Source: Bacteroidota bacterium (GTDB lineage: Bacteria > Bacteroidota > Bacteroidia > NS11-12g > UBA955). Taken from it: a DNA stretch of 64,000 nt. Below the pieces are notes generated by a model that worked only from the letters and a program-made list of their open reading frames with translations, was not told the DNA's origin and did no database searches. Within the stretch, counting starts at the first letter, position 1, and every line of letters begins with the position of its first letter. Below, one piece after another: positions 52,257 through 61,234 of this stretch. The DNA lies in NCBI GenBank assembly GCA_030834125.1, contig JAURFW010000007.1, positions 29,223-93,222 on the forward strand, given 5' to 3'. Position numbers and translations under genes: made by a program.

Positions 52257-53510
52257 ATGCAACTCAAGAGGGTTGTTGTGACAGGTATGGGTGCTCTTAC
52301 ACCCATTGGAAACAATCTCCAAGATTATTGGAAATCGTTAGTTGCTGGTACTAGTGGTGCTGGTTTAATAACGCATTTTGATTCGTCGAACTACAAAGTA
52401 AAGTTTGCTTGTGAGGTGAAATATTTTGATCCTGCAGCGCATTTCGATCGCAAAGAAATTCGCAAAATGGATCCCTTCACGCAATATGCTATGGTGTGTG
52501 CGGATGAAGCTATCGAAGATAGTGGATTTTTAAACGCGAGGCATAATTTGGACAGAATTGGAGTAGTTTGGGGTGCGGGCATCGGTGGCTTAACAACTTT
52601 CTACAAAGAAGTTATGGATCATTCAGAGGGCGATGGAACTCCGCGTTTTTCGCCCTTTTTTATTCCTAAAATGATAATTGATATTGCGGCGGGTTTTATA
52701 TCAATTAAACACAAATTTCGAGGACCTAATTACGGTACAGTTTCAGCATGTGCATCTTCAACTCATGCTTTGATAGACGCTTTCAATCTAATTAGATTGG
52801 GTAAAGCGGATGTTGTTGTATCGGGAGGTTCTGAAGCCTGCGTGAATGAGCCATCTGTTGGAGGGTTCTCTAACATGAAGGCATTGAGCGAACGAAATGA
52901 TGATTATACCACGGCATCTCGCCCTTTTGATCAAACTCGTGATGGGTTTGTAATGGGTGAGGGTGGAGCATCAATTATACTTGAGGATCTTGAACATGCA
53001 AAAGCTAGAGGTGCTAAAATTTATGCAGAAATCGTAGGTGGTGGAATGACCGCCGATGCTTACCACTTAACCGCTCCTCATCCTGAAGGCTTAGGTGCCA
53101 TGAATGTTATGAAAATGGCATTAGATGAAGCCGGTATGACTTCCAAAGATATCGATTATATCAATGTTCATGGTACAAGTACTCCTTTGGGTGATATTGC
53201 AGAAATTAAGGCAATCAAATCGGTTTTTGGTGATGATGTTTATGGCCTAAATATTAGTTCTACAAAAAGTCAAACGGGTCACTTACTGGGAGGAGCTGGG
53301 GCTGTTGAAGCCGTCGCTTGTGTTATGGCTGTACAGGAGAATATTGTACCCCCTACCATAAACTATAAAGTAGAGGACCCAGAAATTGATTCTAAATTAA
53401 ATCTAACCCTAAATACCGCTCAGCATAAAACTATACGTGCTGCATTGAGTAATACATTCGGTTTTGGAGGACATAACGCTTCTGTTATTTTCAAAAAGTA
53501 CGAGGATTAA
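52257..53510 (+). CDS. fabF: Beta-ketoacyl-ACP synthase II
   Basis: FabF condenses malonyl-ACP with acyl-ACP in chain elongation. The 417 residues show VVVTGMGALTPIGNNL, the nucleophile Cys in VSACASSTHALIDAF, the first catalytic His in INVHGTSTPLGD and the second in TGHLLGGAGAVEAVA, then NTFGFGGHNASVIF at the end. It lies 4 bp after acpP, and rnc follows in the same reading frame after its stop. Confidence 0.98.
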   Translation: MQLKRVVVTGMGALTPIGNNLQDYWKSLVAGTSGAGLITHFDSSNYKVKFACEVKYFDPAAHFDRKEIRKMDPFTQYAMVCADEAIEDSGFLNARHNLDRIGVVWGAGIGGLTTFYKEVMDHSEGDGTPRFSPFFIPKMIIDIAAGFISIKHKFRGPNYGTVSACASSTHALIDAFNLIRLGKADVVVSGGSEACVNEPSVGGFSNMKALSERNDDYTTASRPFDQTRDGFVMGEGGASIILEDLEHAKARGAKIYAEIVGGGMTADAYHLTAPHPEGLGAMNVMKMALDEAGMTSKDIDYINVHGTSTPLGDIAEIKAIKSVFGDDVYGLNISSTKSQTGHLLGGAGAVEAVACVMAVQENIVPPTINYKVEDPEIDSKLNLTLNTAQHKTIRAALSNTFGFGGHNASVIFKKYED

Positions 53511-53561
53511 ATTTCCCTGAATATTAAAATACATAGTGATTTACGACGGTGGATATACCGT

Positions 53562-54242
53562 TTGACTGGTATACGTCCTATACGGATGGTAATTTATAAA
53601 GAGGCTCTTACTCATTCTTCTGTAGGAGAGTACAACTCTTTCCAATCAGATGAAATACATTTTAGTAATGAACGACTGGAATTTCTGGGCGATGCAATTT
53701 TAGATGCTGTTATTGCCGAAGTTTTATTTAATAGGTTCCCTAAACGTGATGAAGGATTTCTTACAGAAATGAGAACTCGAATTGTTAATCGTGAACAAAT
53801 GAGCGATTTAGCAAAAAAAATGGGTCTTCTTGAGTATATGAATGTTAAAGATGAACTAAAAAGAAATAGATCGGCAATGAAAAGTATTGGGGGCAACGCT
53901 CTCGAAGCTTTAATTGGAGCAATTTATTTAGATAGAGGATATAAAAAAGCACAATGGTTTATTATTCATAGGTTGGTAAATCAATATCTTGATATAGATA
54001 AACTTATGTCCACTGCTGTTTCTTACAAAGCTGTTTTTATGAAGTGGGCTCAAAAACAACAGTATAAAATAAACTGGATTCATGAGTTCGATGAAACAAA
54101 AAAAGATGATAGACATCAAGTAACACTTGAAGTAGAAGGTGAAATTTGGTTTACCGAATCTAATAAAAGCAGGAAAAAAGCTGAAGAATTATGTTCTGAA
54201 AAGGCATGCAGGAAGTTAGAGCTTAACACTGGAATTAGTTAG
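53562..54242 (+). CDS. rnc: Ribonuclease III (true start probably upstream at a non-canonical codon)
   Basis: RNase III cuts double-stranded RNA in rRNA and mRNA processing. The catalytic domain has ALTHSS, the signature ERLEFLGDAILDAVIAEVLF, MRTRIVNREQMSDLAKKMGL and GNALEALIGAIYLDRGY; the C-terminal dsRNA-binding domain (~150-220) has SYKAVFMKWAQKQQYK and KKAEELCSEKACRKLE. The first canonical start is TTG 53562, but the frame is open back to the fabF stop at 53508-53510, and the upstream codons encode DLRRWIYRLTGIRP, which looks like the first helix of RNase III. The real start may be ATT 53523 or CTG 53517. It converges with the helicase gene, overlapping by 8 bp. Confidence 0.9.
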   Translation: MTGIRPIRMVIYKEALTHSSVGEYNSFQSDEIHFSNERLEFLGDAILDAVIAEVLFNRFPKRDEGFLTEMRTRIVNREQMSDLAKKMGLLEYMNVKDELKRNRSAMKSIGGNALEALIGAIYLDRGYKKAQWFIIHRLVNQYLDIDKLMSTAVSYKAVFMKWAQKQQYKINWIHEFDETKKDDRHQVTLEVEGEIWFTESNKSRKKAEELCSEKACRKLELNTGIS

Positions 54243-57200
54243 GATCAACTTCGCTTATTATCTCGGCTAGACCTGTTTCTATTGCAAAATTACAATATTC
54301 GCATTTATCGTCTCCACAACCTTTCAGAAATTCTTTACTGATCAATTGCTCATATGCGATTTGAATCCATTTTCGAATTAACTCAAAATCTTCCGGAGAA
54401 TAGTACAAAGGATAGTTATTAAAAATTCCATTTTCATCTTCATTTAAGGCCTCAATAGCACCTGTACTGCACTTATAGGAATATTCGTGATTTTCATTTA
54501 TCATTAAAGCATAAATACCAATTTGAAACCAATATGAACTGGGTATTTCATTTGGTTTTTTAGGATTTGGGGCATTTGTATATTTAGATATATTAGAAAG
54601 CTTACTTGTTTTGTAATCCACCACACTAACTTGTTTGTCTCGGATTATGAGTTTATCAATATTCCCCTTTATTGATACATCTCCGATTATTGATTTAACA
54701 CCAAATTCAGTTTTGACATCAGGGTATGATAAGTATTCCTCCTTTTTTTGACTTAGGAAAAAAGGTATTACTGATTTACCTTGTTGCAATCGATTATTAT
54801 ATTGCTTTTCAGTAAAATTACCTCGCTCTTTTTTCATTTGATATTCAAAAGTTTCTATGAACTCTTCATCGGATGGCCACTTTTGCTTTTTTGACCAATT
54901 CTCAATTAATTTTCTCAGGGTGCTATGCATAGCCGTTCCATAAGATGCATATTCACTTGGGGGGGAGGGGATTCTTACCAATTGGCCATAGAAAAATTGA
55001 ATACCACACTTTAATATACTGTTAAGAGAGGATGGTGAAAAGACAAACTCTGATATGCGTTGATCTAACCATTCTTTTTGTACTTTTTTCAGAAATGGTT
55101 TTCCATTATGACTAAGAATATATTTCTGAGCTTTTTCTTGAACTTCTAAAGAAACTTTCTCGGATTTGATTTCCTTTCCAAGGAATTCTGGATACAATTC
55201 TCCAATAAAAATTGCCGCTTGTTCTGTATTGCTTTTTGCCCCGAATTTCATAGCTGGATATGAAATTCTTACTTCCTTTTTTGCTCTTGTAACAGCTACA
55301 AAAAACAAGCGCCGTTTTTCTTCTAAAATTTGGTTTTCTGTTTGAGAGCCGACTATCTTACGTTTATGTGCTTCTAATAGTGGTTTAATACTATATGGGC
55401 TACTAGAACTTCTTGAGCTCACCCACATGTTTGAAGTTGCCTGTATTATATAGACATATTCGAATTCTAGACCTTTAGATGAATGGGCTGTTAAAAATTG
55501 AACTCCTCGAGAATTCCCTAGTCTTTTTTCTAATTTGATTGCAATGCTCGATTGTTCCATAGCTCTAAATTTTGTCATTAAATCCAACAAGGAGAGTTTT
55601 GGTTCTTTTTCACATTGTGATCGCACAAATTCTAAAAATGTATTTAACATTTCCATGTTCCAAATTGAATCTGCCGATTTAGCTGCATATTCCACGAATC
55701 CACCTTCAGAGAGTATCATGGAAATTAGTATATGGGTATTTTCAGAGGCCGCTAGTTTTATCCATTTTTCTTTGTTATTCCATAATTTTCTCAAAACAAC
55801 CTTTTCATTTTCGTCCAAATAATTGCATTCAATTTTATCATGTAATAATAAATGGATATGCTCTCTCCACGTATATGGAGTTTTATTTAATTTGTACTTA
55901 TCTCTTCCTAATTGATGAATATGGAGGGATAACCGATTCAGAGAATAGGGACTTATCGAATATAAATCACTCAATAATATTGGGTAAAGTAAATGTTCAC
56001 CTGAGTTAGGAATATCTAACTCCGCTTTTAGGTAATTTAACCAATTTTGGAGCAGATTAATTATTGGCTCATTAAGAATATCTATATTTTTGTTTAGAAC
56101 AAATGGAATTTCTAGTTCTCTAAAAAGCTCAATATACTCGTCTGCTGCTTTATGTTTTGAATAAATTATGGCTATTTCATTGGGGTTTATTTTTTGTTTT
56201 TCTATTAATTCTTTGATTTCATAGGCATTACTTGCAGCTTCTTGAAATTTATTGCTAAATTGGTTTATTCTAAATGGTTTATCTAAATAGTTCAAATTGG
56301 GCCCATCAATACCCTTGATAAGCGTTTTAATATATTTGGGATTGGAATTAACAAGTCGTTCACTGTTATTTGAAATGAGTCTGCCTGAGGCATCCAGAAT
56401 TTCTTGAGAGCTTCTATAGTTCTCTGTAAGAATTACTACCTTTAAATGATTCTGATATTTTGATTTAAAGCGCAGCATATTTGATACTTGTGCTCCCTGA
56501 AAAGCATATATACTCTGATCATCATCACCTACAACAAAGCAGTTAGGATTATCACCCCAATAATCAATCAATAAATCAAGCAGGTCAGACTGAATTTTAC
56601 TTGTATCTTGGAATTCATCCACAAGTACATAATGATAGCGTTCTTGAATCTCTCGCCTGAAATCAACGTCTTCCTTTAGCTTTTTGTATACCCAGTCAAT
56701 CATATCACTGAATTCATAAACTCCTCTTTCTTCTTTGATTTTAGTATACATCTCTTTCAATTGAGAAGCTTCAATCAGTTTTTCCCATCTATCAAAATAT
56801 TCCTTGGCTTTTTTCTCATTTAAATCACCAGCTTTGTTTCCATTTGTAGCACGTTTGTAAACGGTATCCGGGAATATTTCTTTAAAAACTTCGATATCCT
56901 TAAATTCAGATACATAAGAATTAATTATTTCAGGAGTTAAGTTTAGTTCTTGCATAATACTCCAGAGCTTATGAAATGTCTCTTGAGTGCTTTGATTATA
57001 TTCAGAATAAGTTTTCAATGTTGAATCATGTGGTAAAGAATCTCTAATTGCTTCAATAATTTCGATTCGTTCGAGATCATCCATAACTCGTAATTCTTTC
57101 ATTGAAAAGTGTTCGGGGTAATCCGTTATAATTTTATTGCAAAGACTATGAAAGGTATGTATGTTTACTCTGTAAGCATCAGTTCCCATGAACCTGCTTA

Positions 57201-57423
57201 ATCGTTCTTTCATAGCATTGCTTCCAGCATCTGTGTAAGTTAAACAAAGAATATTTTCAGGCGCAATATCTGTTAACTCCCTAATATTCAATATTCTTGC
57301 TGCTAATATTTGAGTTTTCCCGGTTCCCGGCCCTGCAATTACCATTACAGGACCATCAATTGTACTTACTGCCTTCTGCTGTTGAGCGTTTAGTTTTGTA
57401 TATAAATCTTTAAATGATTCCAT
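54235..57423 (-). CDS. UvrD-type DNA helicase fused to PD-(D/E)XK nuclease with likely Fe-S cluster
   Basis: The 1062-residue protein combines a superfamily 1A helicase and a RecB/AddB-like nuclease. Helicase motifs are Walker A AGPGTGKTQ (30-38), TYTDAGSNAMKERL, NIHTFHSLC, Walker B VDEFQDTS, DDDQSIYAFQGA, TENYRSSQ, FLTAHSSKGLEFEYVYI and FVAVTRAKKEV. The C-terminal ~270 residues hold LNSILKCGIQFFYGQLV, GTAMHSTLRKLIE, the nuclease core GDVSIKGNIDKLI and VVDYKTSKLS, and a final CGDDKCEYC. The Cys in LKCGIQ plus these three could bind a 4Fe-4S cluster as in AddB. It is likely a DNA repair or recombination enzyme. Confidence 0.9.
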   Translation of the reverse strand: MESFKDLYTKLNAQQQKAVSTIDGPVMVIAGPGTGKTQILAARILNIRELTDIAPENILCLTYTDAGSNAMKERLSRFMGTDAYRVNIHTFHSLCNKIITDYPEHFSMKELRVMDDLERIEIIEAIRDSLPHDSTLKTYSEYNQSTQETFHKLWSIMQELNLTPEIINSYVSEFKDIEVFKEIFPDTVYKRATNGNKAGDLNEKKAKEYFDRWEKLIEASQLKEMYTKIKEERGVYEFSDMIDWVYKKLKEDVDFRREIQERYHYVLVDEFQDTSKIQSDLLDLLIDYWGDNPNCFVVGDDDQSIYAFQGAQVSNMLRFKSKYQNHLKVVILTENYRSSQEILDASGRLISNNSERLVNSNPKYIKTLIKGIDGPNLNYLDKPFRINQFSNKFQEAASNAYEIKELIEKQKINPNEIAIIYSKHKAADEYIELFRELEIPFVLNKNIDILNEPIINLLQNWLNYLKAELDIPNSGEHLLYPILLSDLYSISPYSLNRLSLHIHQLGRDKYKLNKTPYTWREHIHLLLHDKIECNYLDENEKVVLRKLWNNKEKWIKLAASENTHILISMILSEGGFVEYAAKSADSIWNMEMLNTFLEFVRSQCEKEPKLSLLDLMTKFRAMEQSSIAIKLEKRLGNSRGVQFLTAHSSKGLEFEYVYIIQATSNMWVSSRSSSSPYSIKPLLEAHKRKIVGSQTENQILEEKRRLFFVAVTRAKKEVRISYPAMKFGAKSNTEQAAIFIGELYPEFLGKEIKSEKVSLEVQEKAQKYILSHNGKPFLKKVQKEWLDQRISEFVFSPSSLNSILKCGIQFFYGQLVRIPSPPSEYASYGTAMHSTLRKLIENWSKKQKWPSDEEFIETFEYQMKKERGNFTEKQYNNRLQQGKSVIPFFLSQKKEEYLSYPDVKTEFGVKSIIGDVSIKGNIDKLIIRDKQVSVVDYKTSKLSNISKYTNAPNPKKPNEIPSSYWFQIGIYALMINENHEYSYKCSTGAIEALNEDENGIFNNYPLYYSPEDFELIRKWIQIAYEQLISKEFLKGCGDDKCEYCNFAIETGLAEIISEVDPN

Positions 57424-57480
57424 TGGATAAATGTCGTATTAAATATAGTCAATAATCGATGATTTAACAATTACGATTAA

Positions 57481-57488
57481 TATCTTTG
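57481..57488 (+). promoter_or_regulatory. -7 box (TATCTTTG) of the DUF1599 operon
   Basis: TATCTTTG matches TAnnTTTG and ends 5 nt before the ATG at 57494. No -33 TTG at the usual distance. Confidence 0.5.
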
Positions 57489-57493
57489 TTAGA

Positions 57494-58039
57494 ATGTCGA
57501 AAACAAAGGATCAGTATGAAGCAGTAATCTCAACTTGTAAGAATGTATTTTCAGCAAAGAACGCCGACTATGGTCCTTCATGGACATTGTTTCGTCCCAG
57601 TAGCCTTACAGACCAGTTATTTATTAAAGCTCAACGGATAAGAAATATTGAAAGTTCCGGATCAAACAATGTGGGTGATAATATTTACAGTGAGTTCATG
57701 GGGATTGTAAATTACTCAATAATGGCAATGATCCAATCTGAAGAAAATAATTACGATGAAGAAACCTCTTTGGATACAATAATTTCCAGATACGATTATT
57801 GGGCACAAAATACCTTAGATTTAATGTTGCTAAAAAATAGTGATTACAGTGAAGTATGGCGAGAAATGCGAATCAGCAGTTTTACAGATATGATATTGGT
57901 TAAGCTGTTGCGTATTAAGCAAATAGAGGACAATAAAGGAAAGACTATTGCTAGTGAGGGTGCGGTTTCAAACTATCAAGACATAATGAATTATGCGATA
58001 TTCGCTCTTATAAGAATTGATGAAAAAAATGAACCATAA
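57494..58039 (+). CDS. DUF1599 domain-containing protein, two repeated domains
   Basis: The 181-residue cytoplasmic protein contains two copies of the DUF1599 motif: KNADYGPSWTLFRPSSLTDQ followed by LFIKAQRIRNIE (~22-53), and KNSDYSEVWREMRISSFTDM followed by ILVKLLRIKQIE (~114-145). The family has also been called nucleotide-modification-associated domain 1 (recalled, not checked). Conserved Asp, Tyr, Trp and Arg residues suggest a binding or catalytic site. It overlaps the next gene by 1 bp (TAATG) and heads the DUF1599-DoxX-DppB-aroK operon. The function is unknown. Confidence 0.85.
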   Translation: MSKTKDQYEAVISTCKNVFSAKNADYGPSWTLFRPSSLTDQLFIKAQRIRNIESSGSNNVGDNIYSEFMGIVNYSIMAMIQSEENNYDEETSLDTIISRYDYWAQNTLDLMLLKNSDYSEVWREMRISSFTDMILVKLLRIKQIEDNKGKTIASEGAVSNYQDIMNYAIFALIRIDEKNEP

Positions 58040-59529
58040 TGAAATACTTCTATAATATTCTCAGGATTCTTACCGGTGCTTTATTTATATTTTCCGGTGC
58101 TGTAAAATTAAATGACCCATCGGGATTCTCAATAAAGTTAGATGAGTACTTTGACGTATTTGCTGAGGATGTTTCAACGGTTCAAGATTCCATAAGATTC
58201 ACCGTACAAGATGGTGATAACAATTTAAAGACCTCCACATATACTTTATATACATTTGATGATGTTAAAAATATTACTGCAACTTATTCAGGTGACTCGG
58301 TTCAAGGATTTTCTGTTAAGTGGCAGTACGGGAATGAAATGCATTTAGAAGTAGAGTCAAATCTAGATAGCAACCCTATTATTCAAACGGCAGAAATTAC
58401 AGTTCTCACTGAAGAAGGCGATAAGGAGTTAATTAAATTATCTTTTGAGGTCGACTCTACTAAAAGCAAAAAGTGGACGGTTCCGGTTAAGAAATATGTA
58501 AAGAAGCAGTCTTCAATGAATCGATTCTTCAAAGCTTGTAAAGATTACAGTTTATATTTTAGCGTCGCTTTCTGTGCACTAGAAGTTATCTTGGGATTTG
58601 CTCTTATTTTAGGATGGCAAATAAATTGGGTTTTAGGAATAACGGCAATGTTAATTGGCTTTTTTACGTTCCTTACTTTTTATTCTGCTTATTTTAATAA
58701 GGTAACAGATTGCGGATGTTTTGGTGACTTTTTAAAGTTAAAACCTTGGGATTCATTCAAAAAGGATGTTGTATTATCAATTATTATTTTGATTTTAATT
58801 CTATTTAAGAGGAAATCAATTTGCATAATTAAAGAAAACCTAGCTGATTCATTAATGATATTATTTTCTTCTCTAACATTATTTTTTGGAATATATTGCT
58901 ATCAATATTTGCCAGTTTGGGATTTTTTACCCTATAAGGTTGGAAATGATATTCAATATATAATGGAAAATATTCCAAAAGGAGAAAGAGCTTCTGATAG
59001 TATTGAAATAAAATTTGTAATGCAAAAAGGAAGTGATTCAATTAAAGTAGATATTAAAGGATATAGCAAAGCGGTGAAAGATGGATATAATTTTGTTCGT
59101 CAAGATAGAAAATTAATTGCTGAGGGTTACAAATCGCCGATACATGATTTTGCTATTTATGATCAAGAATCGGATAGTGATCTAAAGGATGAAATGTTAA
59201 ATAATGAGGGTTATCAGTTAATGTATATAGCACCTTTCCTGAATACTATGGATACTGGAAATTTGAGTGATATGGTTAAATTGTTTCAATTCTCAAAACA
59301 CAAGAAATGGACCTTTTATGCTTTATCATCATCTTCTTTAGAGCCAGCAAAGCAATTTCAAGAAAATCATCGGTTACCATTTAAGTTTTATGCTGCTGAT
59401 CAAAAAATGTTAATGACTATGGCCCGTTATAATCCTACTCTATATATGTTTAAAGGTAGCACTGTTATTGAAAAATGGAGTGGAAATAACCTGCCTAATG
59501 CAGAAGAATTAGACGCAATTCAAAAATAA
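58039..59529 (+). CDS. DoxX-like/BT_3928 family membrane protein with C-terminal thioredoxin-like region
   Basis: The 496-residue protein begins with LRILTGALFIFSGAVKLNDPSGFSIKLDEYFDVF, the DoxX/MauE-like opening of the Bacteroidota BT_3928 family. An extracytoplasmic beta-rich domain follows (~45-160), then membrane helices (FSVAFCALEVILGFALILG, VLGITAMLIGFFTFLTFY, TDCGCFGDFLKL with a redox-like CGC, VVLSIIILILILF). The C-terminal part (~370-490) includes WTFYALSSSSLEPAKQFQENHRLPFKFYAADQKMLMTMARYNPTLYMFK-type thioredoxin-fold pattern without CxxC. The role may relate to thiol or oxidative stress chemistry (inference). It is 9 bp from the DppB-like gene. Confidence 0.8.
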   Translation: MKYFYNILRILTGALFIFSGAVKLNDPSGFSIKLDEYFDVFAEDVSTVQDSIRFTVQDGDNNLKTSTYTLYTFDDVKNITATYSGDSVQGFSVKWQYGNEMHLEVESNLDSNPIIQTAEITVLTEEGDKELIKLSFEVDSTKSKKWTVPVKKYVKKQSSMNRFFKACKDYSLYFSVAFCALEVILGFALILGWQINWVLGITAMLIGFFTFLTFYSAYFNKVTDCGCFGDFLKLKPWDSFKKDVVLSIIILILILFKRKSICIIKENLADSLMILFSSLTLFFGIYCYQYLPVWDFLPYKVGNDIQYIMENIPKGERASDSIEIKFVMQKGSDSIKVDIKGYSKAVKDGYNFVRQDRKLIAEGYKSPIHDFAIYDQESDSDLKDEMLNNEGYQLMYIAPFLNTMDTGNLSDMVKLFQFSKHKKWTFYALSSSSLEPAKQFQENHRLPFKFYAADQKMLMTMARYNPTLYMFKGSTVIEKWSGNNLPNAEELDAIQK

Positions 59530-59538
59530 AACTTTTCA

Positions 59539-60591
59539 ATGTATAAAAAACTACTATCTCGATTATTACAGTTATTATCGGTAGTAGTTGGTTTAGTCCT
59601 TCTTGTATTTGTCTTATTTCAGGCCTTACCTGGACCTGAACAAATATTAAGTGGACAAAGAACGGACAATAGCACTCGAGAAGCAATTGTTGAGGAATTA
59701 GGTTTAGATAAGCCTATATATATCCAAGCTTTTGGATATTTAAATGATGTTTCAATAATATCTATTTATCAAAATTCTAAATCGCCTGAAGGAATTAAAG
59801 GTATTTGCCTAAATCCCAAGAGTGAATTTAACGTATGGTTCAAGTTGCCATATCTGAGAAAATCATTTCAAACACAACAAGCCGTATTTGGAATTTTATG
59901 GGGTGCATTTGGAGGCACCTTAGTTTTAGCATTAGCAGCTTTAATTGTGGCAGGGATAATTGGAATTCCCCTTGGAGTTTTATCAGCAATTAAGGTAAAT
60001 TCGAAATTGGATAATATTATTGTTGGATTCTCAACTTTAGGAATTTCAATTCCTTCATTCTTTTCTGCGATGCTATTCTCGTGGATTTTTGGTTTTGTTT
60101 TACACGATTTTACGGGACTTTCTATGACTGGTTCTTTGTATGAGTTAGATTCCCTAGGTGAAAATTATTCTCTAAGAATCGATCATTTAATTCTCCCAGC
60201 AGTTGCATTAGGTATTCGCCCGGTTGCTGTCTTTATTCAGTTAACAAGAAATACTATGGTAGAAATTCTTAATCAAGATTACATCCAATTAGCAAGAGCT
60301 AAAGGTTTAAATGAAAGTGTAGTAATTTGGAGACACGCTTTTCCTAATGCCCTAAATCCTATTATTACTTCAATAGGAGGCTGGTTTAGCAGTTTATTAG
60401 CGGGTTCTTTCTTCACAGAATATATATTTCAGTGGAAAGGTCTTGGAAAAGTAACTATTGAAGCACTGCAGCAAAGTGATTTTCCTGTGGTTATGGGAGG
60501 TGTATTATTCACAGCATGTGTGTTTTTCATTATTCATACAATTACAGAAATGATGTATGTTTGGATCGATCCTCGTTTAAGACATTCATGA
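59539..60591 (+). CDS. ABC transporter permease, oligopeptide/dipeptide type (DppB/OppB-like)
   Basis: The 350-residue inner-membrane permease has six predicted helices and the typical DppB opening LLQLLSVVVGLVLLVFVLFQALPGPE, then a periplasmic loop of ~50 residues between helices 1 and 2. The EAA motif that docks on ATPases is in YIQLARAKGLNESVVIWRHAFPNALNPI. The C-terminus is FIIHTITEMMYVWIDPRLRHS, also characteristic. It imports peptides or related solutes with a DppC, ATPases and a binding protein, none of which is adjacent. The stop overlaps the aroK start by 4 bp (ATGA). Confidence 0.92.
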   Translation: MYKKLLSRLLQLLSVVVGLVLLVFVLFQALPGPEQILSGQRTDNSTREAIVEELGLDKPIYIQAFGYLNDVSIISIYQNSKSPEGIKGICLNPKSEFNVWFKLPYLRKSFQTQQAVFGILWGAFGGTLVLALAALIVAGIIGIPLGVLSAIKVNSKLDNIIVGFSTLGISIPSFFSAMLFSWIFGFVLHDFTGLSMTGSLYELDSLGENYSLRIDHLILPAVALGIRPVAVFIQLTRNTMVEILNQDYIQLARAKGLNESVVIWRHAFPNALNPIITSIGGWFSSLLAGSFFTEYIFQWKGLGKVTIEALQQSDFPVVMGGVLFTACVFFIIHTITEMMYVWIDPRLRHS

Positions 60592-61100
60592 AAAGAAATT
60601 TATATATTATAGGAATGCCCGCTTCAGGCAAAACAACTATTGGAAAATGGTTGGCTGATAAGTTGGGAGTAGGGTTCCTTGATATTGATGAAGTTATTAT
60701 TGAAAAAACAGGGTTAAGTATTTATCAATATTTCAAAGAATATGGGGAAGAGTCATTTCGGATACTAGAAACCCAAATTCTCCGGGAAACCGACCAAAAT
60801 GAGAAAAGAATAATCTCTTGCGGAGGTGGTACAGTTGCTCATTCGGACAATATGAATTGGGTTTTAAATCACGGTTTGACTTTGTTTTTGAATATAGATC
60901 AAGAAATAATTTTGGAGAGAATTCAGAATTCTTTTGATCTAAGGCCCATGTTTGATAGGCTTTCTGTAGAAGATATTCGTAATAAAATTAAAGAAATACA
61001 CAAGAATCGAGTTAATTTCTTTTCTCAATCCAAAATAATTTGGAATAAGAGTACTCCTTCTTTATTGCTTTATAATGCTGTAAATCAATTAATTAGATAG
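60588..61100 (+). CDS. aroK: Shikimate kinase
   Basis: Shikimate kinase phosphorylates shikimate at the 3-hydroxyl in the chorismate pathway. The 170 residues from the ATG at 60588 show Walker A GMPASGKTTIGKWLADKLG, the shikimate-binding DIDEVIIEKTG and FRILETQILRE, Walker-B-like RIISCGGGTVA, and the lid RPMF. An in-frame ATG 24 codons earlier lies in the DppB gene and is not used. It overlaps the DppB stop (ATGA). It is the last gene of that operon. Confidence 0.96.
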   Translation: MKRNLYIIGMPASGKTTIGKWLADKLGVGFLDIDEVIIEKTGLSIYQYFKEYGEESFRILETQILRETDQNEKRIISCGGGTVAHSDNMNWVLNHGLTLFLNIDQEIILERIQNSFDLRPMFDRLSVEDIRNKIKEIHKNRVNFFSQSKIIWNKSTPSLLLYNAVNQLIR

Positions 61101-61172
61101 TTATTGATTTTTTATTTTTAATTTTGTTAATAGTAAGTGAATAATTTTTACCGTCTTTTTTTCGCTCAGCAT

Positions 61173-61202
61173 TTGCATATAACGTGGAGTTTCATACTTT
61201 TG
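61173..61202 (+). promoter_or_regulatory. Promoter of the HU gene (-33 TTG, -7 TACTTTTG)
   Basis: TTG at 61173-61175 and TACTTTTG at 61195-61202 are 19 nt apart, the textbook Bacteroidota arrangement. The leader would be about 25-30 nt, longer than at most other genes here. Confidence 0.75.
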
Positions 61203-61234
61203 GCATTGATAACTAAACCAAATTAATTAATACA

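Noticed and set aside
60516..60587. Upstream ATG that would extend aroK by 24 residues
   Set aside because: The extension lies in the DppB gene in another frame and has no shikimate kinase homology; ATG 60588 overlaps the DppB stop as in coupled genes.
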